Source: Ferruginibacter sp. (GTDB lineage Bacteria; Bacteroidota; Bacteroidia; Chitinophagales; Chitinophagaceae). From it: DNA of 64,000 nucleotides. Shown one piece after another: positions 29,480-37,579 of this stretch. Positions within the stretch are counted from its first letter, which is position 1. Every line of letters starts with the position of its first letter. The translations under genes were made by a program, and so were the position numbers. The notes under the pieces are model-generated. The model did no database searches, was not told the origin of the DNA, and worked only from the letters and a program-made list of their open reading frames with translations. The DNA lies in contig JAHBTP010000001.1 in assembly GCA_019638485.1 (NCBI GenBank), positions 1,302,001-1,366,000 on the forward strand, in the 5' to 3' direction.

Positions 29480-30536
29480 TCATTACCCGATTTTGATGTT
29501 CAATACTTTCCAAATGAATAGCATCAAAATAATTCCTGATGAAATGCTCACTTAAGCCATGCATTGTGGAACCTGATAATCCTCTATATAAAATTTCATT
29601 CCATCGCTCTGCCTGATAGATCGTAATATTATTTTCCTTTTTATATATTCCAATCAAATCTGCCACCTTCATTCGTTGTCCAATAAGGGTAAGCAGTTCT
29701 TCATCTATTTGATTAATTTGTTCACGAAGTTTAGCCAATTGGCTATTATTTTCTGTTATTTCGGAGTTTCCTTTTCGCCATACAAGCTTATTTAATAAAA
29801 ATTCCAGTTCTTGGGGTGTAATTTGCTGTTTTGCATCGCTCCAGGCATCATCAGGATTAATATGAGTTTCAATCATTAGTCCGTCAAAATCCAAATCAAT
29901 ACTTGTTTGTGCTATTTTTTTTAACATCGTACGCTTCCCACTAATATGCGAAGGGTCACAAATCATTTTTATCTCCGGGAATCGCCGTTTTACCTCAAGA
30001 GGAAGGTGCCACATAGGAGGATTTCTATATTCAGAAACGCTATAGGTTGAAAACCCTCTATGCACCAAACCCACAGGAACACCAATATTTCGGAAACGCT
30101 CCAAAGCTCCAATCCAAAGATCCAAGTCCGGGTTTATGGGGTTTTTAATTAATACGGGGGTAGAAGTTCCAACTAAAGCATCTGCAATTTCCTGTACTAA
30201 AAATGGATTTACAGTAGTGCGAGCGCCTATCCACAAAACATCAATATCGTTTAAAAGGGCTTCCTCTACATGCCGAACATTTCCCACTTCCACTGCAACC
30301 GGTAGCCCTGTTTCCTTCTTTGCATCTGTAAGCCAGGCAAATCCGGCTTTGCCAATTCCTTCAAAAGAGCCAGGTTTGGTTCGGGGCTTCCACACACCGG
30401 CCCGAAGTAGATGCACCTTAGCGGTTTTTTTTAACAATATAGCCGTATCCATTACCTGCTTAGCTGTCTCGGCACTACATGGCCCGCTGATTATTAGTGG
30501 GTTATGGAAGTCTGTATCAAACAAATGAATACTCAT
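29463..30536 (-). CDS. Bifunctional DAHP synthase / chorismate mutase
   Basis: This 357-residue fusion has an N-terminal type I-beta (KDO8PS-like) DAHP synthase of about 255 residues, with SGPCSAE, LLRAGVWKPRTKPGSFEG, IGARTTVNPF, KNPINPD, CDPSHISG and the metal-binding Glu/His of MIETHINPD. A C-terminal AroQ-type chorismate mutase (about 268-350) contains LAKLREQINQIDEELLTLIGQR. DAHPS with the mutase at the C-terminus is known from Porphyromonas-type enzymes, where the mutase domain mediates feedback inhibition by prephenate. It is the first gene of the shikimate operon, so flux into the pathway and its branch point are controlled from one protein. Confidence 0.95.
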   Translation of the reverse strand: MSIHLFDTDFHNPLIISGPCSAETAKQVMDTAILLKKTAKVHLLRAGVWKPRTKPGSFEGIGKAGFAWLTDAKKETGLPVAVEVGNVRHVEEALLNDIDVLWIGARTTVNPFLVQEIADALVGTSTPVLIKNPINPDLDLWIGALERFRNIGVPVGLVHRGFSTYSVSEYRNPPMWHLPLEVKRRFPEIKMICDPSHISGKRTMLKKIAQTSIDLDFDGLMIETHINPDDAWSDAKQQITPQELEFLLNKLVWRKGNSEITENNSQLAKLREQINQIDEELLTLIGQRMKVADLIGIYKKENNITIYQAERWNEILYRGLSGSTMHGLSEHFIRNYFDAIHLESIEHQNRVMNEGNK

Positions 30537-30590
30537 AAAAGGCTCGAATAAGCCTTCAAAATTATGATTTAATGCCGGTAAGCGGTTAAA

Positions 30591-30616
30591 AAATAAAAAC
30601 CGCCCAAAAAGGGCGG
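30591..30616 (-). terminator. Terminator after the small lipoprotein gene
   Basis: A stem CCGCCC/GGGCGG (30600-30605 with 30611-30616) with a five-A loop is followed on the minus strand by TTTTTATTTTTT. It separates the lipoprotein from the aro operon. Confidence 0.85.
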
Positions 30617-30662
30617 CTTTACTATTCTAAAGATGGCCTTTGGGGCACATCCAATTAGATTA

Positions 30663-30884
30663 TTAATTTGCAGCTGGAGCTGGTGTAGCAGCAGGAGCAG
30701 TAGCAGCAGGAGCAGCAGCAGCAGTAGTATCTGCAACTGGAGCAGTAGCTTCAGGAGCTGGAGTTTCTGCAGCCGGAGTTTCTGTAGTTGTTTCAGGAGC
30801 TGGAGCAGCTTCTTCTTTAGTTTCGCCGCTGTTGCAAGCAACTAATGAACCAGCAATAAGAGCAATAGCTAAGAACTTTTTCAT
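30663..30884 (-). CDS. Small Ala/Pro/Thr-rich lipoprotein
   Basis: This is a 73-residue protein. The start is ATG at 30884 (MKKFLAIALIAGSLVACNSG), although the frame stays open upstream; the signal peptide begins exactly here. It has a type II signal with lipobox LVAC and lipidated Cys17. The mature part consists almost only of Ala, Pro, Thr and Glu with alternating APE/AAETPAP motifs, so it is probably an extended, disordered tether on a membrane face. It is encoded by GCA-rich trinucleotide tracts. It diverges from the ECF sigma gene across a 131-base spacer with an inverted repeat, and ends at its own terminator. Function unknown. Confidence 0.8.
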   Translation of the reverse strand: MKKFLAIALIAGSLVACNSGETKEEAAPAPETTTETPAAETPAPEATAPVADTTAAAAPAATAPAATPAPAAN

Positions 30885-30938
30885 TTTCTTTGTTTTAATT
30901 TTAATAGATTTTGAGATTAATACCTCAAATGAATAAAG

Positions 30939-30984
30939 GTAACCCATCGGTTGTGACTTTTTTTTTACAATTATTTTGGGTTAC
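30939..30984. promoter_or_regulatory. Inverted repeat between divergent lipoprotein and sigma genes
   Basis: GTAACCCA (30939-30946) and TGGGTTAC (30977-30984) form a perfect 8-bp inverted repeat with a 30-base spacer. It lies 32 bases before the sigma factor start and 55 bases before the lipoprotein start. It could be an operator or an ECF-type promoter pair; this is inference from position. Confidence 0.4.
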
Positions 30985-31015
30985 TTAATTACCTAAACAG
31001 TATTAACATAAGCAA

Positions 31016-31579
31016 GTGGATTTATTAGCTAATGAAAAGAGCCTGATTGAGAAAATTGCCCAAAAGGACAAAGAAACTATCGAAAGGATATATCGGGATA
31101 ATTTTCACATGATTAGAGCAATGGTTATTAGCAATAGCGGCAGTGCAGATGATGCAGCGGATATTTTTCAAGAAACCATGATTGTGCTTTTTGAAAAATC
31201 GAAAATGGAGGATTTTGAACTGAATTGTCAACTAAAAACATTTCTTTATTCTATTGCAAGAAGACTTTGGCTTAAAAAGTTGCAACAATCAAATCGGTTT
31301 TTTAGTACCGATGAAAAAGATGAGGAGATTATAGCAGTTGAAGACGATTTAGAATACCATGAAAAGCAAAATCGGGATTTTTCTATTATGGAAACTGCAT
31401 TAGGAAAAATTGGGGAACCTTGCAAAAGCTTATTAGAGGCTTATTATTTACAAAAGAAACCTATGCTGCAAATTGCAGCAGATTTTGGATATACAAATGC
31501 TGACAACGCAAAAACGCAGAAGTACAAATGTTTGGTACGACTAAAAAAATTGTTTTTTCAGCAATATAAAAGTGAATAA
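31016..31579 (+). CDS. ECF-type RNA polymerase sigma factor
   Basis: This 187-residue sigma-70 family protein has only regions 2 and 4. Region 2 spans about 15-85 with DAADIFQETMIVLFEK and TFLYSIARRLWLKKL. Region 4 spans about 125-180 with LLEAYYLQKKPMLQIAADFGY, a helix-turn-helix. The start is GTG at 31016. The gene is joined to the next ORF (8-base overlap or 1-base gap, depending on that start), which encodes a membrane-anchored protein placed like an anti-sigma factor. It probably reads an envelope signal and may control the divergent lipoprotein. The regulon is not visible. Confidence 0.92.
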   Translation: MDLLANEKSLIEKIAQKDKETIERIYRDNFHMIRAMVISNSGSADDAADIFQETMIVLFEKSKMEDFELNCQLKTFLYSIARRLWLKKLQQSNRFFSTDEKDEEIIAVEDDLEYHEKQNRDFSIMETALGKIGEPCKSLLEAYYLQKKPMLQIAADFGYTNADNAKTQKYKCLVRLKKLFFQQYKSE

Positions 31580-31580
31580 G

Positions 31581-32696
31581 ATGGAAGATACTTTACTAAT
31601 GGATGCGGTGGAACGTTTCATTAATGGTGAAATGTCTAAAGAAGAAGAGATTTATTTTTCAGATTTGAGAAAGAAGAATCCCGAATTGGATCAAACTGTT
31701 GTGGAGCAAATCTTTTTTTTAAATGAACTGGAAAAATTTGCCGATTCAAAATTATTTAGGCAGGAATTGACTGATACTGAAAATAATCTTACCAGGGAAG
31801 GATTAGTATCTCGCTCCGCCTATTCACACAAATCAAAGGTTGTATTTTTATGGCAACGATATAGAAAGATGGTAGCTGTGGCGGCATCTATTGCAGGTAT
31901 AGTTTCATTAGTTATTTTTAGTTTACTTACCATCATTTCCCCCAATAAGCAAACCAATATTAAACCCTTAGTTGATAAGCTTCATCAACAGGAAAATAAA
32001 ACATTGCAAATTGAACGAAAAGTTAATCAACTTGAAGCAGAAAAAGCCGAGACAAAACCAAGACTTCATGTTGCCGCTAAATTTCGTGCTACCGGTTTTA
32101 TGATAGACGCTTCAAGAAATTACCTTGTTACTAATGCCCACGTTGTACAAGAAGCAAGAAATCAACTTGTGGTTGAAAACATGAATAGCGAACAATTTGA
32201 AGCACATGCAGTATATGTTAATCCTGCTACTGACATGGCTATTTTACAAATCACTGATGAAAATTTTGAAAAACTTCCATCCTATCCTTATTCAATAAAA
32301 AGGTCACAGCCTGAATTAGGAGATCAGGTATATATGCTGGGATATCCAAAACAAGAAATTGTTTACGGCGAAGGGTATGTTAGTGCTCGCAACGGATACC
32401 AAATGGATTCTACCTATTTTCAACTGAACACTGCTGCCAACGAAGGAACAAGTGGTAGCCCGGTAATTAATCGGCAAGGCGAACTTGTGGGTATAATTAG
32501 CAGTATGGAAACCGGTGCTGAAGGAGTTGTTTACGCAATTAAACCTGATTATCTTTTTAGCGCAATTGATGAAGTAAAGAAAATGGAAGGGCATGAAAAA
32601 ATAAAAATTACTGCAGCACCTTCTTTACGTGGTGTTGACCGCGTATCAGCAATTAAAAAAGTAGATAATTACGTCTTTATGATTAAAGGAAACTAA
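31581..32696 (+). CDS. Membrane-anchored trypsin-like serine protease with anti-sigma-like N-terminus
   Basis: This protein has 371 residues from the ATG at 31581; a GTG at 31572 would add three. Residues 1-95 are cytoplasmic and acidic, with DAVERFINGEMSKEEE, a pattern common at the start of Bacteroidetes anti-sigma and related proteins. One membrane helix spans about 97-119. A short coiled coil (about 128-158) follows, then a chymotrypsin/HtrA-like protease domain with H187 (VTNAHVV), D218 (ATDMAIL) and S291 (EGTSGSPV). No PDZ domain follows. Directly behind an ECF sigma gene, it is a candidate anti-sigma factor whose periplasmic part is itself a protease. The pairing is visible; the mechanism is inferred. 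Confidence 0.88.
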   Translation: MEDTLLMDAVERFINGEMSKEEEIYFSDLRKKNPELDQTVVEQIFFLNELEKFADSKLFRQELTDTENNLTREGLVSRSAYSHKSKVVFLWQRYRKMVAVAASIAGIVSLVIFSLLTIISPNKQTNIKPLVDKLHQQENKTLQIERKVNQLEAEKAETKPRLHVAAKFRATGFMIDASRNYLVTNAHVVQEARNQLVVENMNSEQFEAHAVYVNPATDMAILQITDENFEKLPSYPYSIKRSQPELGDQVYMLGYPKQEIVYGEGYVSARNGYQMDSTYFQLNTAANEGTSGSPVINRQGELVGIISSMETGAEGVVYAIKPDYLFSAIDEVKKMEGHEKIKITAAPSLRGVDRVSAIKKVDNYVFMIKGN

Positions 32697-32717
32697 TTCT
32701 CTTTTACCTATAATATT

Positions 32718-32745
32718 AAAAACCCTGCTTCAATGCAGGGTTTTT
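32718..32745 (+). terminator. Bidirectional terminator between the protease and nucleotidyltransferase genes
   Basis: An 11-bp stem AAAAACCCTGC/GCAGGGTTTTT with a six-base loop gives a T-tract on either strand. It can serve both converging genes. Confidence 0.88.
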
Positions 32746-32785
32746 AATTAATCTTTCTTATCGTTACTACTAAGTGCTCATCATG

Positions 32786-33685
32786 TTAATCCCATAAATG
32801 CGAAGGATACTCGCCTGCTGAAATTAACTTCTCTAAACTTGACTTTACTGATGGAGCATCTTCTTTATATGTAACACCAAACCATTGGGCAGATGTAGGA
32901 ATAACTTTTATAACTCCTTTCGATTGATGTATAAAATGATCTGCAACAATGGGAATAAAGAATTCAGATTTAGGATTTTTCAAATTATTGTGCAAAAACG
33001 CTTTGAACAACATCTCACTTAGAGCAAACACAGAAGGATGGAAACACCAAAAATTCATAGATACCGGTGATGTAGCTGCTACTTCAACCGGCTCATCCCC
33101 TTCTTCATAAAATACCTTACCCTCTTTAGGATAAATTTTTGTTCGCTCTGCTATTGAAACCAAATTACCTGATGTATTTACCTCGCACACACCCCTACTT
33201 ACCGTGCCAAATGGACTCAGTGTATTTATTAAGCGGTAGCCGATAATGGCAGCAGTCGTTTCATTGCATTCCAATTGTAAAAAAGTAGCAGCCTTAACAA
33301 AAGCATCAGCACCATAAAAATCATCTGCATTAATTACAGCAAAAGGTTCTTTTACTGCATTACGAGCACATAAAACAGCGTGAGCGGTTCCCCAAGGTTT
33401 AGTTCTTCCTTCGGGAAACAAAGCCTCCTCTACAAAGCTATTTAACTCCTGATAAACATATTCAACAGCAATCTTGCCTTTTAATTTATTATTAAAATTT
33501 TCTTTAAAAGGTTCGGCAAAATCCTTCCGGATAATAAAAACAATTTTCCCAAATCCCGCCCGGATAGCATCATAAATTGAATAATCCATAATTGTCTCTC
33601 CACCGGGGCCAAAGCCTTCTGTTTGCTTCATACTTCCGTAACGACTGGCCATTCCTGCAGCTAAAATCACAAGGGTTGGTTTCAT
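32786..33685 (-). CDS. Sugar-phosphate nucleotidyltransferase family protein
   Basis: This 299-residue NTP-transferase fold protein begins TLVILAAGMASRYGSMKQTEGFGPGGETI, the pyrophosphorylase signature with a nucleotide-binding glycine loop and the activating Lys/Arg region. It continues with GTAHAVLCAR and VINADDFYG, which contains the metal-binding Asp. Such enzymes make NDP-sugars for cell-envelope or storage polysaccharides. The sugar cannot be determined. The length is typical of a single-domain enzyme without an acyltransferase tail. It diverges from the PLP enzyme gene. Confidence 0.88.
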   Translation of the reverse strand: MKPTLVILAAGMASRYGSMKQTEGFGPGGETIMDYSIYDAIRAGFGKIVFIIRKDFAEPFKENFNNKLKGKIAVEYVYQELNSFVEEALFPEGRTKPWGTAHAVLCARNAVKEPFAVINADDFYGADAFVKAATFLQLECNETTAAIIGYRLINTLSPFGTVSRGVCEVNTSGNLVSIAERTKIYPKEGKVFYEEGDEPVEVAATSPVSMNFWCFHPSVFALSEMLFKAFLHNNLKNPKSEFFIPIVADHFIHQSKGVIKVIPTSAQWFGVTYKEDAPSVKSSLEKLISAGEYPSHLWD

Positions 33686-33724
33686 TTATAGTTTGCTTTA
33701 AATAAAAGATGTAATTTTTGCTCG

Positions 33725-33732
33725 CAAAAATA
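33725..33732 (-). promoter_or_regulatory. -7-like element for the nucleotidyltransferase gene
   Basis: TATTTTTG on the minus strand fits TAnnTTTG and lies 39 bases before the ATG at 33685. No clear -33 is seen in the short divergent spacer. Confidence 0.35.
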
Positions 33733-33746
33733 CGGAAGTAAAATTA

Positions 33747-34613
33747 ATGATTCCAGCTATTGACACCCAAGTTTATGTTCAACCCATAAATAACGATTCT
33801 TTAATCGCCTCCAAGGTTTCAATATGGATGGCGAGATTTGATTTGATACATCCCATAATTTCCGGCAACAAACTATATAAATTATATTATTGGCTTAAAC
33901 AGGCAGTGGAGGAAAATAAACAAATAGAAACTTTTGGCGGTTACTTTTCAAATCATCTTGTGGCTACTGCGTATGCATGTAAAGTGCTTAATATCCCTTG
34001 TACGGGCTATATAAATGGAGAGAGGCCCAATGATTTATCACATACAATGAAACATTGTGAAGAATATGGAATGCAATTAAAATTTTTACAAAGAGATATT
34101 TACAAAAGAAAAAAATATAGCTACACTACTGCCAACAAGGACTTAATTACTATACCAGAAGGAGGCTTTCATCCAATAGGGATGAAGGGTGCAACCCTGA
34201 TGAGAAACGCCTGGGGAGATTTAAATTATACACACATTTGCGTACCCGTAGGCTCTGCCACTACGCTTGCAGGTATTTTGTATTCAGGTAACGAAAAAAT
34301 CATTGCTATTCCTGCACTTAAAAACATGACTGATATTCCTCAACGACTTCAATATTTGTATAAGGACTATAACAAAGAAAGATTAATGGTATGGCCTGAT
34401 TTTCATTTTGGTGGATTTGCAAAAGCACCTCCCCATTTAATCAAGTTTATACATGATTTTTTTAACCAGTATCATATTTCATTAGATAAAGTATATACAG
34501 CTAAGATGATGGCAGCTATTTTTCAAAAAATAGAAACCGGGTGGTTTAAACCGGGTAGTAAAATATTATGTTTGCATACCGGTGGGCTTCAGGGAAATGG
34601 CCCCACTTCATAG
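33747..34613 (+). CDS. PLP-dependent deaminase (ACC deaminase/D-cysteine desulfhydrase family)
   Basis: This 288-residue fold-type II PLP enzyme has the N-terminal ARFDLIHPIISGNKLYKLYYWL, with the PLP lysine in SGNK. TFGGYFSNHLVATAYAC (a form of the usual GGxxSNH), the EGGFHPIGMKGA segment and CVPVGSATTLAGIL, a phosphate-binding loop, follow. Relatives include 1-aminocyclopropane-1-carboxylate deaminase and D-cysteine desulfhydrase. The Bacteroidetes members are mostly uncharacterised, so D-cysteine or another D-amino acid is only a reasonable guess. The length is a little short compared with ~330-residue homologues. Confidence 0.87.
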   Translation: MIPAIDTQVYVQPINNDSLIASKVSIWMARFDLIHPIISGNKLYKLYYWLKQAVEENKQIETFGGYFSNHLVATAYACKVLNIPCTGYINGERPNDLSHTMKHCEEYGMQLKFLQRDIYKRKKYSYTTANKDLITIPEGGFHPIGMKGATLMRNAWGDLNYTHICVPVGSATTLAGILYSGNEKIIAIPALKNMTDIPQRLQYLYKDYNKERLMVWPDFHFGGFAKAPPHLIKFIHDFFNQYHISLDKVYTAKMMAAIFQKIETGWFKPGSKILCLHTGGLQGNGPTS

Positions 34614-34645
34614 CTTTAAAGACTTTATCTTTGTTGTTGTTTACC

Positions 34646-35509
34646 ATGAGAAGAGCCCTTTTTCTATTTTTCCTTTCTTTTGCAAATTGTGCATTTGCGC
34701 AGGATACATTACCAGGGTTTAAAATAATTAATGCCAATAATAATATTATCATTAGCTGGATTAATCCTTATAGCAAACCTGTTATGGATATTAAAATCCA
34801 ACGATCATTTGATAGTTTAAAGAATTATGCTACCATTGGTGCAGTACTCAGTCCATCAAATTTTGAAAATGGTTATACCGATAATAAACCACCATACAAT
34901 AAAATGTATTATCGGATGTTTATTGCTTTTGAAGATGGGAGTTATATTATTACTCCAACAAGAAGGCCGGTTAAATTACCACCTCCACCACCCTTGCCTC
35001 AGGAAGAACTTTATCAGCCTCCTGTTCCTGAAGAAGTAAAACCTGAAAAAGAAAAAGATAAATTAGCCGATTTACCTGTGGCACCAAAAGATCATTATAC
35101 TTCAGACAGTATAACGATTACGCTTAAACGCCTACCGTGGCAGGCTGATCACCTTATAGACTCTTCTGAAACAAATTTCGGAGCGCTAAAAATACCGGGG
35201 AAACCGGCTATCACCTATCCCAGCAAACGAATATTCATTAATAACAATCATTTGGTGGTTATTCATCTTCCAGATGCGATAATTAAAAATTATTCAGCAA
35301 AGTTTTTTGATGAGAAAGGAAAGAAAGTCTTTGAAATTTCAGGATTAAAGGAAGAATATCTAATGCTTGAAAAGGCCAATTTTATGCACTCCGGATGGTT
35401 TACTTTTGAATTATATAGAAATGGCGAATTGGTTGAAAAGAATAAGCTGTTTATTCCTAAAGACAACAAATCAAATTTCAACAATTCATTGCGCAAGCCG
35501 GGTAATTGA
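34646..35509 (+). CDS. Secreted proline-rich protein, unknown function
   Basis: This is a 287-residue protein starting at ATG 34646, where a signal peptide begins (MRRALFLFFLSFANCAFAQ, cleavage about residue 19); the frame is open further upstream but the extra residues do not look coding. Residues 20-110 look like a fibronectin III/Ig-like beta domain (IISWINPYSKPVMDIKIQRS, YYRMFIAFEDGS). A Pro/Glu/Lys linker (KLPPPPPLPQEELYQPPVPEE) and a second beta-rich domain to the end follow. It is probably periplasmic or surface exposed. Its last 24 bases overlap the 3' end of lipB on the other strand. No enzymatic motif is seen. Confidence 0.8.
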   Translation: MRRALFLFFLSFANCAFAQDTLPGFKIINANNNIIISWINPYSKPVMDIKIQRSFDSLKNYATIGAVLSPSNFENGYTDNKPPYNKMYYRMFIAFEDGSYIITPTRRPVKLPPPPPLPQEELYQPPVPEEVKPEKEKDKLADLPVAPKDHYTSDSITITLKRLPWQADHLIDSSETNFGALKIPGKPAITYPSKRIFINNNHLVVIHLPDAIIKNYSAKFFDEKGKKVFEISGLKEEYLMLEKANFMHSGWFTFELYRNGELVEKNKLFIPKDNKSNFNNSLRKPGN

Positions 35510-36223
35510 GGCTGGAACAAGCGCTACATTATATACCCTTTCAAAATGATATTTTATTTTACTCTTCACTTCTTCCATATCTATATCTCTATCTAATTCC
35601 TTTTTAATTGAGGTAACTTGTTTGTTTGCAATACCACAAGGAATAATGTGGTTAAAATAATCCAGGTTAGTATTTACATTAAGTGCAAAACCATGCATGG
35701 TTATCCAGCGGCTACACCTAACACCTATGGCACAAATCTTTCTTTCTCGCCCTTTAACTTGCGGATCAAGCCAAACCCCTGTTTCTCCTTTGCTGCGCTC
35801 ACCCACTAAACCATATTCAGCGATAGTACGAATAATAACCTCTTCTAAATTACGAAGATAAACACCAATATCAGTAGTGAACTTTTCTAAATCCAAAATA
35901 GGATAGCCAACCACTTGTTCGGGGCCGTGAAAAGTAATATCACCACCGCGATTGGTATGATAGAATGCAATGCCCTTTTGCTTTAACTGTGCTTCAGAAA
36001 GTAAAACATGGTGCATATCGCCACTTTTGCCTAAGGTGTAAACAGGCAAATGCTCGCACATCAGAAAATAATTAGTTGTTGGTAATAGTTCAGGTGGAGT
36101 ATTATCGTTTTCTGTACGAGCTTTTGATTTCACAGCTACATTTTCTTGTAGCAATTGCTCCTGGTAATTCCAGGCTTCACCATATTCAATTCTGCCCAAA
36201 TCTTCAAAAATCACGCTTTGCAT
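35486..36223 (-). CDS. lipB: Octanoyltransferase (lipoate biosynthesis)
   Basis: This 245-residue LipB moves octanoate from acyl carrier protein to apo-lipoyl domains. Visible motifs are RGGDITFHGPEQVVGYPILDL, KICAIGVRCSRWITMHGFALNVN and the catalytic Cys/Lys pair in IIPCGIANKQVTSI. A longer reading frame begins at 36280, but a TAACTTTG promoter element lies at 36230-36237 between that codon and the ATG at 36223, so the shorter start is preferred. The E2 protein encoded at 2220-3533 is a likely acceptor. It diverges from the pseudouridine synthase gene. Confidence 0.95.
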   Translation of the reverse strand: MQSVIFEDLGRIEYGEAWNYQEQLLQENVAVKSKARTENDNTPPELLPTTNYFLMCEHLPVYTLGKSGDMHHVLLSEAQLKQKGIAFYHTNRGGDITFHGPEQVVGYPILDLEKFTTDIGVYLRNLEEVIIRTIAEYGLVGERSKGETGVWLDPQVKGRERKICAIGVRCSRWITMHGFALNVNTNLDYFNHIIPCGIANKQVTSIKKELDRDIDMEEVKSKIKYHFERVYNVALVPASITRLAQ

Positions 36224-36229
36224 AACACG

Positions 36230-36237
36230 CAAAGTTA
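36230..36237 (-). promoter_or_regulatory. -7 promoter element of lipB
   Basis: TAACTTTG on the minus strand matches TAnnTTTG perfectly and ends six bases before the lipB ATG. This implies a very short 5' leader and supports the start at 36223. Confidence 0.5.
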
Positions 36238-36265
36238 TAATTTGCACTCCGAACGCAGAAATTGA

Positions 36266-37321
36266 ATGTTTATGACGCAAAGGGAAAATGAAGAAGAGGT
36301 ACCTGATACCGATACATTGTACGAAAAACTATCCTTAATAATTGATAAAGGACAAGAGCCTTTACGCATTGATAAATTTTTGATGCAGCGTATTGAAGGG
36401 GCAACCCGAAACAAAATTCAACAAGCTATTGAAAATGAAATGGTACTGGTAAATGATAAACCGGTAAAAAGTAATTACAAAGTTAAAAAAGGCGACCACC
36501 TCATAATATTTGATTCATCATCTCCGGAATCAACTGATATCATTCCTCAAAATATTCCGATTGATATTGTTTATGAAGATGACGATATATTAGTAGTAAA
36601 CAAACAAGTTGGCATGGTGGTTCATCCGGGTAGCGGAAACCCAAATAATACACTCATTAATGCTGTAGCCTGGCATCTGCAACAAAAGAATCCTCATTTA
36701 CAGGAAACTGATTTGCCCCGATATGGTTTAGTTCATCGAATTGATAAAAATACAAGTGGCCTACTCGTTCTTGCCAAAACCCAACATGCCATGAGTGACT
36801 TGGCCAAACAATTTTTTAATCATACCGTACATCGCAGATACACTGCCCTGGTGTGGGGAGATTTTGAAGAAGAAGAAGGAACAATAATCGCCCATGTGGG
36901 AAGACATCAACGATATAGAAAATTATTTTCAGCATATCCCGATGGCGAATACGGCAAAGAGGCAATTACTCATTATAAAATCTTAGAACATTTATATTAT
37001 GTGTCATTAATTGAATGTAGGCTCGAAACAGGTCGTACACATCAAATCAGGGTTCACATGCAACATATTGGGCACCCTTTATTTAATGATGATTTTTACG
37101 GTGGAGATAAAATTCTTAAGGGCACCATCTATACCAAGTACAAACAATTTGTAGAAAATTGCTTCGCCGTATGTCCCAGGCAAGCACTTCATGCCGGAGA
37201 ATTAGGCTTTATTCATCCGGTTACCAGGAAAGAAATTCAATTTACTGCACAATTACCCAAGGATATGAGTGAGGTAATTTTGAAATGGCGCAACTACGTA
37301 GAAAATAAAACTTTACGATAG
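36266..37321 (+). CDS. rluD: RluA/RluD-family 23S rRNA pseudouridine synthase
   Basis: This 351-residue pseudouridine synthase has an N-terminal S4 RNA-binding domain (about 30-95, RIDKFLMQRIEGATRNKIQQAI and GMVLVNDKPVKSNYKV-like) and the catalytic domain with the active-site Asp in YGLVHRIDKNTSGLLVLA. RRYTALVWG and ETGRTHQIRVHMQHIGHPLFND follow. This layout is that of RluD, which modifies helix 69 of 23S rRNA; RluC or another RluA member cannot be excluded by sequence alone. ATG codons at 36266 and 36272 are both possible starts. It diverges from lipB. Confidence 0.9.
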   Translation: MFMTQRENEEEVPDTDTLYEKLSLIIDKGQEPLRIDKFLMQRIEGATRNKIQQAIENEMVLVNDKPVKSNYKVKKGDHLIIFDSSSPESTDIIPQNIPIDIVYEDDDILVVNKQVGMVVHPGSGNPNNTLINAVAWHLQQKNPHLQETDLPRYGLVHRIDKNTSGLLVLAKTQHAMSDLAKQFFNHTVHRRYTALVWGDFEEEEGTIIAHVGRHQRYRKLFSAYPDGEYGKEAITHYKILEHLYYVSLIECRLETGRTHQIRVHMQHIGHPLFNDDFYGGDKILKGTIYTKYKQFVENCFAVCPRQALHAGELGFIHPVTRKEIQFTAQLPKDMSEVILKWRNYVENKTLR

Positions 37322-37506
37322 CCCATTTTTTAAAAACAAACTCAAATAATAAGTGTTAAAAGCAAGGAATGGGTTTAAAACTATTTATTGCATATTTGAT
37401 AATAAAAAGTACCGATACTTTAAAATTTACACAAAAGATTAGAAATAAAAGAGTTCTTGTCAATCTGAGTAATCGAACACAAGAATAACCACCAGTAGTG
37501 ATTTAA

Positions 37507-37539
37507 TTTGAGCATTTTATATAATGAATTGTACATTTG
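37507..37539 (+). promoter_or_regulatory. Promoter of the dipeptidyl peptidase III gene
   Basis: A TTTG -33 at 37507-37510, a 21-base spacer and a perfect TACATTTG -7 at 37532-37539 leave a leader of about 35 bases before the ATG. It is the clearest Bacteroidetes promoter in the window. It lies in the longest gene-free stretch (37322-37579), in which I see nothing else. Confidence 0.65.
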
Positions 37540-37579
37540 ATACCCGAAATAAGCATTTTCATCAACTAAAAAGTATAAA

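Noticed and set aside
30569..30845. Leu-rich and Ser-rich ORFs overlapping the small lipoprotein
   Set aside because: They arise from the GCA trinucleotide tract read in other frames. The lipoprotein frame has the signal peptide and lipobox.
36224..36280. N-terminal extension of lipB
   Set aside because: A perfect -7 promoter element lies between 36280 and the ATG at 36223, and the extension is not LipB-like.
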